Shown: positions 43,929-56,197 of the stretch, in pieces | Position numbering within the stretch: the stretch's first letter is position 1 | Layout of the letters: each line of letters begins with the position of its first letter | Source: Isoetes taiwanensis | Lineage: Eukaryota > Streptophyta > Lycopodiopsida > Isoetales > Isoetaceae | Assembly: GCA_021234155.1 (NCBI GenBank) | Contig: JAJEKV010000169.1 | Coordinates: 982,436-1,046,435, forward strand | Length of the DNA: 64,000 bases | Reading direction: 5' to 3' | The notes under the pieces: model-generated | What the model saw: the letters and a program-made list of their open reading frames with translations, nothing else | What the model was told of the DNA's origin: nothing | Databases searched by the model: none | Made by a program: the position numbers and the translations under genes

Positions 43929-45270
43929 ATGAGCAGGGGCAGGAAGGGAAGGAAGAACTTCGGAAGAGCGAGGAATCAAGAAGAGGAAGACTATGTCGAG
44001 CTCGACCAGCCGGAGGAGCTGGGCGGCAAGCGAACAGGAGTGGCAAGACGAAAAAGCCCGGCGGACTCTGAGTCAGCGCCACCCCCGGGTTAGGCATCAC
44101 AAGCCTAGCTCCCATTATAGTGAAGGTGAGGAGTTTACGCTCCTAGCGACATTCAAAACCTCGGGAGTGCGGGGAAGGGAATGCAGGCACGAAGAGTTCT
44201 TTGCACCAACTCAGAAGAACGGACTTGGACGACTTCATCGTCAGGGGAGTCCGACTTCCCCCCAAGTAAGGGAAGCCGACACTTACACGGGAGAGTTTAC
44301 CTCAGGCATCCAAGCCTACAGCAATATCGAGGAGGCCGGTTATGGAGGACACAAGGATAGAGAACAAGCTACAGGCGGAGGAAGAGTTCCTTGCTCTTCG
44401 GGAACAAATGGGGATCCGCTATGCGACCTCAAACATCCTAACGGCAAGCTCGTCCGCAGCACCTCCCGGGGATAGGGACAGGCGGTCGACCTCGGGGAGG
44501 GCCGACCTTGATCGAGACTACGAGGAGCTCACCACGGTGGAGGTTGATGATTTGAAGCAGACACCTGAGGAGCTGGATACCGAGTGGCGAGGACCCGTCT
44601 CACTAATGACAGTCACTACGCTATTACCGCCACCGCTGATGGATGGAAGAATAGCGGTTATCCCATAAGTTCACCCTTCTGAGGCGAGGAAGGAGTATCG
44701 TTGCTGATTGCACTCGGATTCGCCGTAGGCGCGGTTACCCTTAACACGGTATGCAATCCTGGTGAAAGAGAGCGGTAGCACTTCGGCATCTTCGACTTAT
44801 ACCTTTACAAAGGTGGCAAGGCAAGGCAAGGATGTGGCAGACTTATACCTCCCACCGTGAGAATAGAAGATTTAGCAAGAGCATTACAGGTGGATCTCCA
44901 GCCAATGTCATAGGAACTTGGGCCATTCGGTGGGAACAGCCCAAGTGAAAAAAGTTCTGGAGGATAATCCATCTTCACAGAGCAACAACAGGAATGATTA
45001 GCGGTAGTTGCAATTTTTTTTGTATTAGTGTAATATAAAATATAAATATAATATTTCTCTTGCATGTTTTATAAATGTTTTTGTGTTCCCCAACCATGCC
45101 AACAAACATAAATAATGCAAGAAAGCAAGGAAAACTAACCATATAGATATGAACCACTTGTGTATGCAGACTAGAGGCTGGCCTTGGGAGAGCGACAAGC
45201 TGCGGGGAACTTCTGAGGAGGAGCGAGCCCGCCCAGGCCACGCCCGAAGCAAGGAACACTGCTTGAAGAA
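43929..45270 (+). pseudogene. Region between H2A-like gene and gag: basic/acidic N-terminal Gag-like frames
   Basis: ATG 43929 gives MSRGRKGRKNFGRARN followed by an acidic run and a stop at 44091. The start is reminiscent of H4/H2A tails but no histone fold follows. Further frames (44342-44668: EDTRIENKLQAEEEFLALRE, ELTTVEVDDLKQTPEELD) look like an acidic Gag leader. From 44700 to 45160 little coding is seen; AT-rich DNA at 45005-45060 may be an intron. Confidence 0.4.
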
Positions 45271-46450
45271 TTTGGACAAATGATTGAGAAGAAGAAATAT
45301 CGCAAATGAGGGCCGGACCTCGAGCGGATAAAGGCTTTGCTAGCCGCCACAGCGAGGGAAGCGAGGTTCGGTGGGTAGCAGCTCAAGCTGCCGCAAGCAT
45401 CGGCTCGGGAGAAACAGATAGAGACAAGAAGAGGAGCAAGAGAGGAAGGTCCCCAGCTCCGGACTCCCTCAGAGCTCAAGATTCAATTCAGACTCGGAGG
45501 AAGAAGAAGAAAGCGAGAACCAAGGCAAAGCGGATGGAGGCGTGAGGAAGCGCCGGGGCCGGGCGACAAAGGGACACAAGAACCTCGACTACCAGAAGAA
45601 AGTAGACTACGCATTGGGAAATGTTTGGAAGGCCAGGAAGCTTCGAGCAATTCTGGCCAAAGAGACGAGGTCGAGGCATGGGGCGAGAGGCTTGGCTTGT
45701 GAGATGGAGCGAATCACGGCAATGCCTATGGTATGAAGGATAAGGATAAAAGCGAGGGGGCAACAGCGGAACACGAAGGGAAGCGTGCGCGCATTTGGTG
45801 GAAAGGGCTATGCCAAGGCTCATGGCTTAAGCGGGGATGCTTGCGAGGTTCAAGAAGTTTGCTAAAGCCTTCAAAGCGCCATTCGTCCCAAGAGAACACA
45901 AGTCGATTATGATGCACCCGGTTCTCTACAAGGTTGCGGCAAGGCAACAAAGTCGATCTGAAATATCTGAGGAATTTATGAGGCTAAAAGGCATGTGTAT
46001 GTGCAAAGTTAGGTGAAAGCACGCGGTGGAAAGCTACATTGAAGGTCTGAATGAGGATATCCGCAAGCTTGTAAGGGCAATAAACAGCAGAAACGATGTA
46101 TCGAAGCGGAGTCAAGGCAATAAGTTTGCAAGGAAGCGGGACCCTGAGAATAAGCGGAAGAGAGGCAGCGGTGATATGTGCAAGATAAAGGCAAGGCAGC
46201 GGCGGTTTCGGCCCAGGGGACCAGCCCGGGGGGCCGGCTAGAGCCCCATATATAGTGGCAATCAAAGGGAAGGCGGGGAGAAAAGCGGTGTCTTTCAAAG
46301 ACAAGCGGGAAGGGTCAAACTACTCCAAAGCGGTCACGATCCTTACGAGGCCATGCAAGGAAAAAGCAGGGAGTGCATAGAAAAGCAGCTTTTGCTTGAG
46401 GTGTTTCCAGCCGGGCCATAGGGACATGAACTGCCCATATATGTCATGAG
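45270..46450 (+). pseudogene. Gag core and zinc knuckle, heavily frameshifted
   Basis: IEKKKYRK and basic frames at 45280-45545 lead into RQQSRSEISEEFMRLKGMC near 45945 and VESYIEGLNEDIRKLVRAIN near 46030, a typical Ty3 Gag core. A perfect CCHC knuckle CLRCFQPGHRDMNC is at 46393-46434, with a second partial one (CHECG) near 46445. Gag coats the RNA and forms the particle. Confidence 0.75.
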
Positions 46451-46589
46451 TGCGGCCTTAGCGAGTTTGGGAGATTGGGACACTTTACGGCGGCGGCGGT
46501 GAGGAGGCCAGCGACTACATTGAGGGTGAGTGTCATATCTTTGCGCTTAATAGATCTGAGCAAAAGAGAGACCCGGTATAAAGTAATTT

Positions 46590-46900
46590 CCACGATGGGA
46601 AAGGCCAAGGCCAAGTCATTTATAGTCTGATAGATTGGGGAAGTAGCCATAACTTTGCATCTCGAGAATGGTTCAAATGTTGAAGTTGAAACCATTAAAG
46701 TCAAAGCCAAGGCCCGTTGTCTTAGCAAGTGGAGGCGATAAAGGCGACGGGCGGTAAAAGAATCAACTTTGACATCGACTTGCGGGGATTAAGATCGGAT
46801 GGGGGGGCAGAGGTAATGGGCATCGGCAAATACGACTTGATAATAGGTATGGAGTACCTTGGACCAGCAGGGGGCCATTATTGATTGTGGAAGCGGAAGG
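46590..46900 (+). pseudogene. Protease region
   Basis: LIDWGSSHNFASR near 46628 corresponds to the active-site strand (usual IDSG or IDTG; Trp here by a changed codon), and GKYDLIIGMEYL near 46830 to the C-terminal strand pair. Short and broken by frameshifts. Confidence 0.6.
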
Positions 46901-47239
46901 TGACCTTCCCAACACCCGGCGGCAAGATCATTGAGATACTTGAGGTAAAAAGTTGTTCCCATCATGCAATGCATGTCTTCTAAGCAATTTGTTCAAGTGC
47001 ATCAAGAGTGAGCAAGTAGCATACATCTTCAAGCTTGAGATTAGTGAGCGGGTGGAAGGAAGCAAAGAAGACAAGATGCTCGGACAAGGCTGCCGAAGCA
47101 AATAGCTAAGTTGATCACGGAGTTCCACGATCTCTTTCGGATGAGATCAAGCGGCTCCCTCCTTATAGGAGTCGAGTGCGAGATAGCTTTTCGAGCAGGG
47201 GAACAAAGCCTACAAGCAAGGCTCCATATAGAATGACAA

Positions 47240-48450
47240 CGCGAGGAGTTGCCGGCTGAAAAGCGATTGCGAGGGGCTTTCGACCTAGGTTTCATTAGAC
47301 CTAGTGTCTCGCCCGTTTGGGCGCCCATTCTTTTTGTCAAGAAGAAGGATGGATCTTTGAGGATGTGCATAGACTATAGGCGGTTGAATAAGCACACCAT
47401 TAAGAACAAGTATGCGCTTCAAGATCGGGCGACTTGATGGATCAGCTTCAAGGAGCAAAGATCTTCTCAAAATCGACTTAAAGGTCGGGTTATCATCGAA
47501 TACGGATAAAGGAGGAGGATATCCACAAGACCGCCTTTAGGGCCGGTATGGGCATTATGAATTCACGGTGATGCCTTTACGGCTTATCAAATGCCCCCAT
47601 AGCGTTCATGAGGCTCATGAGCGATATCTTGAGGAGTTCACGGACACCTTTGTGATTGTTTTCTTTGATGACATTTTGGTGTATAGCGGATCCCTTGAAA
47701 ACGCGTGCAACACTTAAGAAGGGTGCTAGAGAAGTTGAAGAGGCACCGGTTATGCGCCAAGTTGTCGAAGTGCCGCCCATAGCGAGAAGGTGGAATACCT
47801 TGGTCATGTGATCTCGGCGAAGGCATCTCGGCGGACCCGCCAAGATTGAAGCGGTGATTCGATGGCGGCGCCGAAGAATACCGCGAGGTCAGAAGTTTTT
47901 CTCGGTCTAGCGGGGTACTCTGAGGAAGTTCGTGAAGAACTTTGCTAAGATAACAGCCGGATTAACCGGACGACAAAGGCGAGAGTGAAAAGATTGGGTA
48001 GAGCATTGGCACAGAAAGCCCAAAGGGGTTTGAATTGTTGAAGCTCGGCGGCGACCCTATCTTGACCTTGCGGACCGGGAGAAAGATAAACTTGCAACAG
48101 CAGATCGCGAGTAAAGATAGCTACTGGTGCGGTGCTTATGCAAGAAAAGCGTGTGGTAGCCTATGATTCGAGAGAAAGATGAGCGGCGCCGAGGCAGCTA
48201 CCCAGCGCCACGATCGGGAATTGCTTGCGGTTGTCGGGGCATTAAGAATATGGAGGCACTATCTCTTGGGAAGGAAGTTCCAATTGGATACCGACCATGA
48301 GCCTCCAATATGTATTCATAACCACACCTTAATCGAGGCGGCGGAGATGGATGGAGTTCCTCGAGGAATATGACTTTGATATAGTCTACAAGCGGGGAAG
48401 CTCAATGTGGTAGCAGAATCTTTCAAGGCATCCCACGACAACTAGAGTGC
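47240..48450 (+). pseudogene. Reverse transcriptase and RNase H, heavily frameshifted
   Basis: Clean block at 47249-47437: [20 protein letters not shown] then [16 protein letters not shown]. Then YGHYEFTVMP near 47552, FVIVFFDDILVYSGS near 47650 (catalytic FDD), AKLSK, VEYLGHVIS near 47792, and the region around 47880-47950 that reads RSFLGLAGYY-like once gaps are allowed. RNase H ends with HDRELLAVVGALRIWRHYLLG near 48213 and TDHEP near 48293. Breaks occur every 30-60 bases. Confidence 0.85.
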
Positions 48451-48639
48451 ATTGCAATGCAATTTCGGCGCTCTCGGCGACTTTGGTAGGAAGATTGAAG
48501 AGTCCTTGCCAGCGGATGTGGATTTCGGGGAAGTATGGGCAAAGCCTCTCTAAGGAGGCTAGAACGGATAAAAGTGGGAGGCCTTCAAGCATTATAAGAA
48601 GGAAGGCAACTGTTATACCATAAGAACAAGTTGTGCGTG

Positions 48640-49570
48640 CACGAATCATCGGGTGTAAGGAAGTTGATCCTCCATGACCGCGCTGCAGCCCAATAGGCTG
48701 GCCATGCGGGATTCATGAAAACATATTTCAAAGTCTTGGCGGCTATTATTGGCATTAGGAATGAAGAAGCAAATAGCTTCGCTACATCAAGGAATGTCGG
48801 CTATGCCCGTGAGGCGAAGGCGGAGGCGGCAATTCGGGGGCATTAGAGCCACTAAGCGGTGCCAGCGCTAAGTGGGAGGTAATCGGCATGGATTTCATCA
48901 CGGGACTCCCAAAACGGCGAGAGGCAAGGATGCCTTGATGGTAGTGTTTGGTCGACAAGTTGTCAAAAGATGGCACATTTTGTGCCTTGCGGGACCCAGT
49001 CTGACTATGGATCTGACAAAGCTCTTCACCAAAGAGATCTTCAGGGCTTCATGGCATGCCAAGGGAGATTATCTCCGAGCCGGGGATCGAAGTTCATGAG
49101 TGCCTTTTGGCAAGACCTCTTTCGCGACGATTCGGACCAAGCTATCCATGAGCACGGCGTATCATCCTCAGACGGATGGCGAGACGGAGGCGGACCAGCG
49201 GGATCTTAGAAGACATGCTCTACGAAACTATATGCGGAATAAGCAAAGTATGTGGGAAGAATTTATTCACTTGGTGGAGTTTGCATACAATAGCACCAAG
49301 CGGGAATCATCCCAAAATGTCGCCATTTATGATCAATTATGGCTATCGTGCCTAACTCGGACACTTGGCACAACCCGTGTCAAAGTAGAAGTTTCGCGGC
49401 AGATGTTGGCGATATCGCGGCAGCTTCGTGGAAGAAGTTCGAGGTTATCTGCTAGCAGCAAGAAGTCGTCGAGAAGAGCATCGCCGACAAGCATCGTCAG
49501 TCGAGGAGAGTTCAAAGTTGGAGATGATGTATGGCTCAAGATAAAGGTGAAGCGGTGGCTTCGGGTTGGC
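48640..49570 (+). pseudogene. Integrase, frameshifted
   Basis: After a zinc-finger region (LILHD, GHAGFMKTYFK near 48700), MDFITGLPK at 48889 and VVFG near 48946 carry the first Asp region. RDRGSKFMS-like sequence at 49085 and STAYHPQTDGETE near 49150 follow, with the Glu. MRNKQSMWEEFIHLVEFAYN near 49230 and RREFKVGDDVWLKI near 49505 complete a typical Ty3 integrase. Confidence 0.85.
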
Positions 49571-49573
49571 AAT

Positions 49574-49935
49574 TGCAAGCTTGCTCCAAAGGTGGGCTGG
49601 ACCCTTGAGAATAATCAAGAGAGTAGGTAATCAATCCTACAAGTTGGAATTGCCGGCACACCTAAAGATTCATAAGGTCTTCCGTGAGTTTGTTGAAGAA
49701 GCATACTCCAAATCGGGCGAAGTCTTGGACACTCTCAACGTTGTTGGAAATGGCGGAGGAAGGCATTTTGGAAATAGTTCGAAATGATTCTTGATAAAGC
49801 TTTCAAAGAAGACAAGGAGGTCGGAATTCCTCAATACTTGGTCAAAGTGGAAACACTTGCGGTGGAAAACAGCGGCGTGGGTACTTAAGAAGGATTTAGT
49901 AAAAGCGGTACCCACGGTTTATGGAGCAATGGGGC
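49574..49935 (+). pseudogene. C-terminal linker and chromodomain of the histone-carrying element
   Basis: RWAGPLRIIKRVGNQSYKLE (49590) and LPAHLKIHKVF (49650) are the GPY/F module. ILEIVPKMILDKAFKED and, in a shifted frame, RRSEFLNTWSKWKHLRW followed by WVLKKDLVKA resemble a chromodomain (E-F-L-x-x-W-x-K-W ... W-V-x-x-x-D-L). This places the element among chromoviruses. Combined with element-encoded histones this implies a double link to chromatin. Confidence 0.75.
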
Positions 49936-50830
49936 GGCAAGGTCATCTCAGAAGAAATCGGCTCGGGCATGTCGATTTGTGTAGGTTAATTCTTGTATAG
50001 ATTAATCTCGCATGCAACCTATGCTTGGTATGGGTGCATGCGTTATTACCGATGATGAGACCACTACGGTGATCTCTAGGGCGTGGTGTAATGTCAATGT
50101 AGGCATGGCCGCGTTTCCGCTTGGGCGAGTGGAAGGTAGATTAGAAAGTCTACTTACGTCCCGCGGAAGGAGGCGACCTCGAAGAAAAGGAGGTCATTAA
50201 GGAATGCATTGATAGGGAAAGCACCTTTAGCCCCATATATGCTTTGATAGGAGGAATCCATCCTTCCGCCCCCATGAGAAGGATATCCTCCTGTTGGGCA
50301 ACTAGAGGTGTAGGCATGGCGGCATATAGGCATATAAATTTGTCTCCCCGGCCATTATGGAAGATTCATCCTCTTCCTGGTAGGAGATTAGCCATGCATT
50401 CATGTAGATAGGTGGGGTTGGTCACCATATAACCAAAATTTATTAAATAATTAAAAGCGGTACTAGCGTAGTGTCGACTGCCTGTGAGCCGATGAAGCTC
50501 GAGGAGGACAAGGAGGTCGAGCTCTGAAGACTTGCAACACAAGTTTTGTTGGAATGTGTTGCAAGGAATGAAGTACCTCGGACAATAATTATAGATATGA
50601 AATGTTGAAATTTTGTCTAACTTAAGATAGTGAATACCTTGTTTAATGATGTTGTGAATTGTTAAGTATTCCATAGTATGATGGCGTGATAATGTTTTAA
50701 AAAAAATATTACCTTAAGGGTAATCTGGTAAATGTATAACTATTATATTGTATGCATCCGTTGATTGCAGTTGCAGATTAGGAAGATCCCAAGGTGGGGA
50801 GACCCCGATCTTTGCGGGCGACATCATTTC
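49936..50830 (+). other. 3' non-coding region of the histone-carrying element
   Basis: Between the end of pol and the polypurine tract. Short frames only. A phrase AAFPLGRVEGRL near 50115 superficially recalls H2A but the context does not fit. Two 'aaggtggggaga' phrases (50791, 50831) precede the LTR. Confidence 0.5.
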
Positions 50831-50843
50831 AAGGTGGGGAGAA
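50831..50843 (+). promoter_or_regulatory. Polypurine tract of the histone-carrying element
   Basis: AAGGTGGGGAGAA directly before TGTGGCG, the start of the 3' LTR; a near copy lies 40 bases upstream. Confidence 0.8.
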
Positions 50844-52410
50844 TGTGGCGTTCCGGCCACGATTATCACGGTCGGGGCGTATCTTTATCTTTGCCAAATC
50901 AGCGTACCGCTCCTCCGACCGGCGATATGCGTAGCGGATAGCCGGTTAAGTAGCCCTAGGGGCAACTTGCTAGGAGTGTTCATATATTATTAATGTGCAC
51001 ATGTGCACATTAATGAGAACACACCTTTCCATGTTGGCATATTTTGCCACCTAGCCATTAAAGGCAAGTGGGGCCTTTCTAATTATCCCACATGCCAAAT
51101 TGGGTAATTGGAAACCCTAGCCTAAACCCCATGTCTATTTAGGGTAGGAAAACCCTAGCTTGCTAGTTTTTAGATCCTTAGGGTTTTAGAGCTCGTTTTG
51201 GCTGCCCGGGGAGCCAAAAAAGCCTCCCGAGCAGCATGGCCGAATTGCACCATCGGTTTCCCAGAATTGGCTCATTTCATTTCGGAGGGATGGTTGAACT
51301 TCAGGTCGGGAGGAGCCACTCAAGGATCAGGTATTTGGTCAATTTAATAGCTTAAAGCCGTCTTCTAGTCATAGAATCGGTAGGTTTAGACTATTAAATT
51401 GCCCCATAAACTATCTAGATCGTAGATCTGGGACACTAACTAAAGAACCTAACCCTATGATTAGATCTAGTTCTTTGGTTCTTACGTGATAATATTTGGA
51501 TGATGTATCTCTGTGAACTCCTTGTATTGGGAAGGGGGTAGAGGCCCTAAAGCTTGTAGTTGATGCTCCTAGAGTAGCCTCTCTAGCTGCTTGTAGATTA
51601 TTTTGTGTGCAAGAGCCACACACAGTTTGTGGGTGAAGGGGCGGGCGGCTAAGAAGGAGGTTCATGTTCGACTCTGAGCGATTCCTCGGTGTGTAAAGCC
51701 TCTAGGGGATCATTGTGACTAGGTCAATGGCTTACCAGCGAGTGCGGGTAAGGCATGGGCTCGACACGTGAAGTGGTGTACACTTTCGGTGGGTTGGTCA
51801 GTCTGAGGCGGTGGCCCTCTAGTCACCTTGAGGTCGGCATGTAGATCTCGGAGGGAGTGATCCCTACACGCCCCCCCGGAGGCGGGAGGATGAGACCGAG
51901 GGAATAGCCCCCCGGCTATGCATCCGTGAGGAGCTACTGATCGAGTCCAGAGCACTTTTCAGCCTACTACGCAAAGTGTTTGGGGGGAGGCGGATGGAGT
52001 GGACAACCCTATGCCATGTTCTTATGCCGGCCAACCCCATTGCCATGAATTGCATGCGCAACAAACTCACGGAGACCCAAGCCGTCGGTCATCCTTTGAG
52101 TCCCGAGGCCTTGGGTAGGATCCCTATATGTGATGTCTTGATCTTTGTCTATCTTGAGATATGAGGAGGACCATCCTTGAGATGGTCCGCGGGATGTTGA
52201 TGTATGTGCCTCTTGACATGTATGTTTACGCTTCATGACTAGGTAGGCCAGGGAGGAGCGGGGTAGAATGACACCTTCACTCTTCCCAGCGGGACTTCTG
52301 TGCAGATGCGATGATATGTGGAGAGCCTGTATCGGCATGGAGCTGGTGTGGGGAAGAACTCTGTTTGTATCACGGTGAGTGCCGGTATGCGAGTAGGGAG
52401 CGTCATCTGT
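50844..52410 (+). repeat. 3' LTR of the histone-carrying element
   Basis: About 1567 bases, aligned with 39270-40832. Many single-base and few-base gaps relative to the other LTR, densest at 51600-52400. Confidence 0.88.
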
Positions 52411-54934
52411 GGTCCCCACGCTAGAGGCGGCGAGCAGACCGGTTGGTGAGCTATTGCGGGATCTCGCGGCCGGACGAGGTGCTTTGGCGAGACCTCCCCC
52501 CTCCCGGTGCGCGAGGACAACAACATTCGCAGCGTAACGGTGGTTTGATCGCGGAGTGTAAAGCGCGCATAAGCACCGGCTTCCGTCACGATGCGGATCG
52601 GTGTATGGTTTGCGGGGCCACCCGCGATGCAGCCCATCCCGAAGGACACAAAGGCGGTACCTTGCCCGAACGACATCGGGGGAGATGTTTGGCCTCTTTG
52701 GACACTCATCCTCGAACCTTTTGGGCGCCGAGTGCTTTGAAGGCCAACCCGGCCCTACCGGGGGACATCACGGGCGGTGAACGGTGCCGCGGCAACTCTA
52801 TGACCCACGAGGGGGATAAATGCGTCCATACCCCCCGGGATGGCCCCCCATTGGTTCGGCGGAGGAGGATGTTGTGGAGGGCTGCAGCCTTAATGGCTAA
52901 TGGGGCGGTGACCTCGATGGTATCACGGGGAGGAGTTACTCAAATGGGCGGGGCAGCGGCGGGTGCGATCCTCGCCACTGTTCAATAGAAGCATTGCGGG
53001 GAAGGTTTCCCAGACAATGGACCACAAGCGGGGGTTGTCCCCATTCACAAAGGCGGGCCGGCGATCATGGTCGATTCGGTATTTGCCAAATTGTTGCATT
53101 TACGGCATTCTCGGCGGCCCGACCGGCCAGGCGGCGGATGTCGAGCCCTCCTAGCGGGGCTTTAGACCCGCCACTCAGCGATTGACCATATCTTTACAAC
53201 TGCGGGCGATTGATTGAAGGCGGCCGAAACCATGGCGAGGACTTGTATTCTTTGCTTTGTGGACTTAGCGAAGGCTTTTGATCACGGTCCCGGGGAAAAG
53301 CTATGGGCTGGAAGCTAGCGTCTGGGGCTGCGCTGCATGCGAGAATGCCATATCACGGTGTATGTGAGTTGTTTTGCGAGGATGCGGCCGGCCGGGCCAA
53401 GCATTCACCCGGTAGTATTAGGGTCGGCGGGGGCTGCCCCTCTCACCAACACTTTTGGCCTCTACAGCGACCCGGTTAGAGCCACGGCTTCTTGAGCATG
53501 GGGGGAGGGCATACGGCTTTTGCACCGGGTCATCCGCCCGGCTCATCTATGTGGGCCGATGTTGACCTTACGGCCCACACCCGAAGCTATCGATCTCATC
53601 CCGGATGCCCTAGACACGATACGCGGGCTCACGGACATGCTTGGCGTGAATCTGGCCAAGACGACGGGGTGGTTCTCATATCCTCTTCCACCCTTTACGC
53701 TGTGGGCTGACTGTGGAGGTCCGCCCACCTACAAGTACCTAGGGGTGTCCCCTCCTGCTCTGTTGGAAGGTGTACATTAAACTTTGGTGATGGCGGTGGA
53801 AAGTGCTTTATGCCATCTGAGAACAAGATCACCCAGCTGAGCTCTATGATTGGGGCCATCAGTCATATCATTTTGGTGTTGGTCGAACTTTGTCCTTACA
53901 TGCGGGGTCGAGGTTTGGGGCGATGCGTCTCTTTGGCGACTGGAATGACTTAAGGCAGGTCGAGAAGCATTTTTAGCCTTGCGGGCACTTGGGGTGAAAC
54001 CTTCAGTCCCCTATCGGTCTCTTTACTGGGAAGCTGGATTCTTGCCGCCGGTGGCAGCCCTTGATAGACACATCGTCTATTTTTGAAAGTGGTTAATATG
54101 GATGGCCTTCGGCTCAGCACCTAACTTGCCCCTTTGTGGCAATGGAGCCCTTGGTTTCGGAACTTTGTTGGAGGGTAAAGAGATCAATGGTTCGCCGGAT
54201 GGAGCGATGTAGGAACGCGAATCGTCTTGGTGGAACCGCGAGGCCGTCGTGGCGGACTGCGGGGAGTACACGGGCGCTTGCTTCCAGCAAGCTCAGGATC
54301 GGCTCTAGGCGAGGTCAAAAGCGGCCCATTACAAAGGAGCACATCAACCCGCGTTGGCCGGGGCCCTTGACTCTACCTGCGTTCCCGGTGCCCTAAAAAG
54401 CTTGAGACTCATTGCCTCCATTACATACGGTGCCCACCATCTTCGCGCCGAAGCGGGCGGGTGGATTGAGAGCCCCGCCGGGACGGGCTCTGTGGAGTCT
54501 TTGTCAAGCGGGTGCCATTTGAGGATCTCACACTTTCGAGTTGCCCGACGGTGGTCGGTCGGGCGGTCACGTTCCCTTAATGCGGCGGACTTGCCCCTAC
54601 ATTTCGCGATGAACACCGTCGATGCGTGCTGCGAGGGTGCATTACATTCGGGATATCTTGGATCTGCGAGCCCACCTTTAGCCCCCTTTTGTGTTTGTCG
54701 TGATCGGGCACTACAGTCAGTACATGAGTGTATATATTTGTGTGTTTTGCATTTTGTATATTGGAGCGGTTTGTCGGTGGCTGATTCTTTGCCCGCGATT
54801 TTCCCTCGAAAACCCGCCGGGCGGGGTTTTTTTTTAATCCGGTAGTAATCCGGCTTCTTTGCGCTTTTGTATTGGGTTCCATAGGCCAGATTGGTCTCAG
54901 GTGGGCGATAAAATACCTTCCTTCCTTCCTTCCT
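52411..54934 (+). pseudogene. Second LINE family, decayed reverse transcriptase
   Basis: After frameshifts, the region 53190-53480 reads IEGGRNHGEDLYS, FVDLAKAFD and, further on, GGCPL..., all RT motifs. LRPTPEAIDLIPDALDTIRG then VNLAKTTGW and PTYKYLGVS (53560-53745) form the thumb side. C-terminal GAHHLRAEAGGWI lies near 54440. The 3' end has a GC stem-loop and T-run (54790-54830) and a (CCTT)n tail at 54916-54934. The paralogous segment at 34990 lacks the LINE exactly at this junction, confirming the 3' end. The type differs from the L1 at 26.7-33.5 kb. The 5' end is unclear because the gypsy LTR abuts it. Confidence 0.8.
54916..54934 (+). repeat. (CCTT)n tail of the LINE
   Basis: Four to five CCTT units end the LINE; simple-repeat tails are usual in some non-LTR families. 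Confidence 0.9.
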
Positions 54935-56100
54935 AATTTTCACCCTCAAATACCCAATAGTATTTTCCCAAAGAAACAAACAAATGCAACCTCCCTAGTC
55001 CATACTTGTGAGTTTTACATAATGTAGGCCATATATAACATGTGAGTTAATCCATGTGGGTTTTATCGTCTTAAACAAATGCGTATACATACGGAAATAT
55101 GAGGTTTTATAGGGGCACTCTAGTGAAATGTATATGATAAGGGTTTTTAACTCTAGATAAGGCATATACGAGAGGGTTTTGTCGACCCCCATTACTTGTA
55201 CATGGCATATCCCTTTGCAATGGGTTGAAATCCACGGAAGCCCATACACTTTTCAAACAATTGCAAACCGGGTCCTTTTATCCTTGGGGCTTTGGGTTTC
55301 ATCTTCATGTAAGATTTTTAATTTTGTGACTTATATTTCAAAGCGTCTTAATATTGGCCAATCGTGGTTAGAACCATCGATATATCCATGGAATGCGAGA
55401 TATGGCTATCGATTGCATTTTGCATCCTCCAACTTGTTTGCATTTAAAGATCCGTAAATAAGCGGAAAACTTGTGAAAGAATATTATCAATAACAGCAGG
55501 TATTATGCGAACACGAACAATTTTTCACTTCTCAAACTAAAAAACAATTCATCCATGAGCGAAATTATTCAAGAAGGCGATGAATCAAAATGAGGATTTT
55601 TACTTCAAGCTAGAACCTTTTATCGCATAACACAATACTCCAAGAAGCTAAGAATAAGAGATGAATCAAAACAATAAGATGGAGCAAAAGAATGGACCTT
55701 TCGACTTGGACCAAGCGGCGTTGTGGACAAGCTCAAGCTATGACTTCAAAATCCACGGTTTCTTGGCCATAGCCAAGAGAATGAAAACAAGAATCGGCAA
55801 GCTAGAAATTATATTGAGCTAAAAATGGTTAATAATCGATTATTAAATACATGATTATTAATCTGCTAAGCATTACCCGGATTAGAGCACCGGTATTGCC
55901 CGATATGCGAGAATGGTCCAAAAATGGGACCCAAGTTTATGGCCATTGTCATTTTCCAACAAGAAGGATAATCTATGATACTATCTTCCTCATAAACATT
56001 GCTCACATTTTCCAACATGAATGTCAATATTGGTCACATTTTCCAACTTTCTTAACATGAATGGCAGCATGAATGGAGCCATCCTATTAAATACTGGTCA
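54935..56100 (+). repeat. Duplicated segment, copy 2
   Basis: Partner of 34992-36100, with about 250 additional bases at 54990-55236 and the terminal part (56035-56100) in inverted orientation relative to copy 1. Confidence 0.75.
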
Positions 56101-56197
56101 TTGTTGTGCATTGGCTAGTGTCGTGTTAGACCCACGCGCAATCATGAAAGTTTTTCGAAGTCCTTAAAGGATGTAGTGTGTTTTTAATAGTTTTTTT

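Larger units (their letters stand above)
39270..52410 (+). mobile_element. Ty3/gypsy chromovirus carrying histone H3-like and H2A-like genes
   Basis: Two 1.56-kb LTRs (about 39270-40832 and 50844-52410) bracket a primer site resembling that for tRNA-Met, two cellular-type genes, then gag, protease, RT, RNase H, integrase and a chromodomain, and a polypurine tract (50831-50843). Total is 13.1 kb, long for the group because of about 3 kb between primer site and gag. That space holds two promoter modules, each followed by a histone-fold gene. Gag-pol is heavily frameshifted. The outer ends are approximate and no clear target duplication is visible, perhaps because of sequence errors. Confidence 0.88.

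Noticed and set aside
43929-44093. MSRGRKGRKNFGR as an H4 or H2A tail
   Set aside because: The next residues are acidic and a stop follows; no H4 core is found in any frame to 45.3 kb. Kept only as part of the gag-proximal region.
50095-50200. AAFPLGRVEGRL, similar to the H2A FPVGRV block
   Set aside because: The residues before and after do not follow H2A and no alpha-2 or alpha-3 region follows; taken as chance.
54354-54979. 211-codon minus and 163-codon plus frames
   Set aside because: Both lie over the LINE 3' end; only the plus strand carries LINE motifs, and neither is an independent gene.
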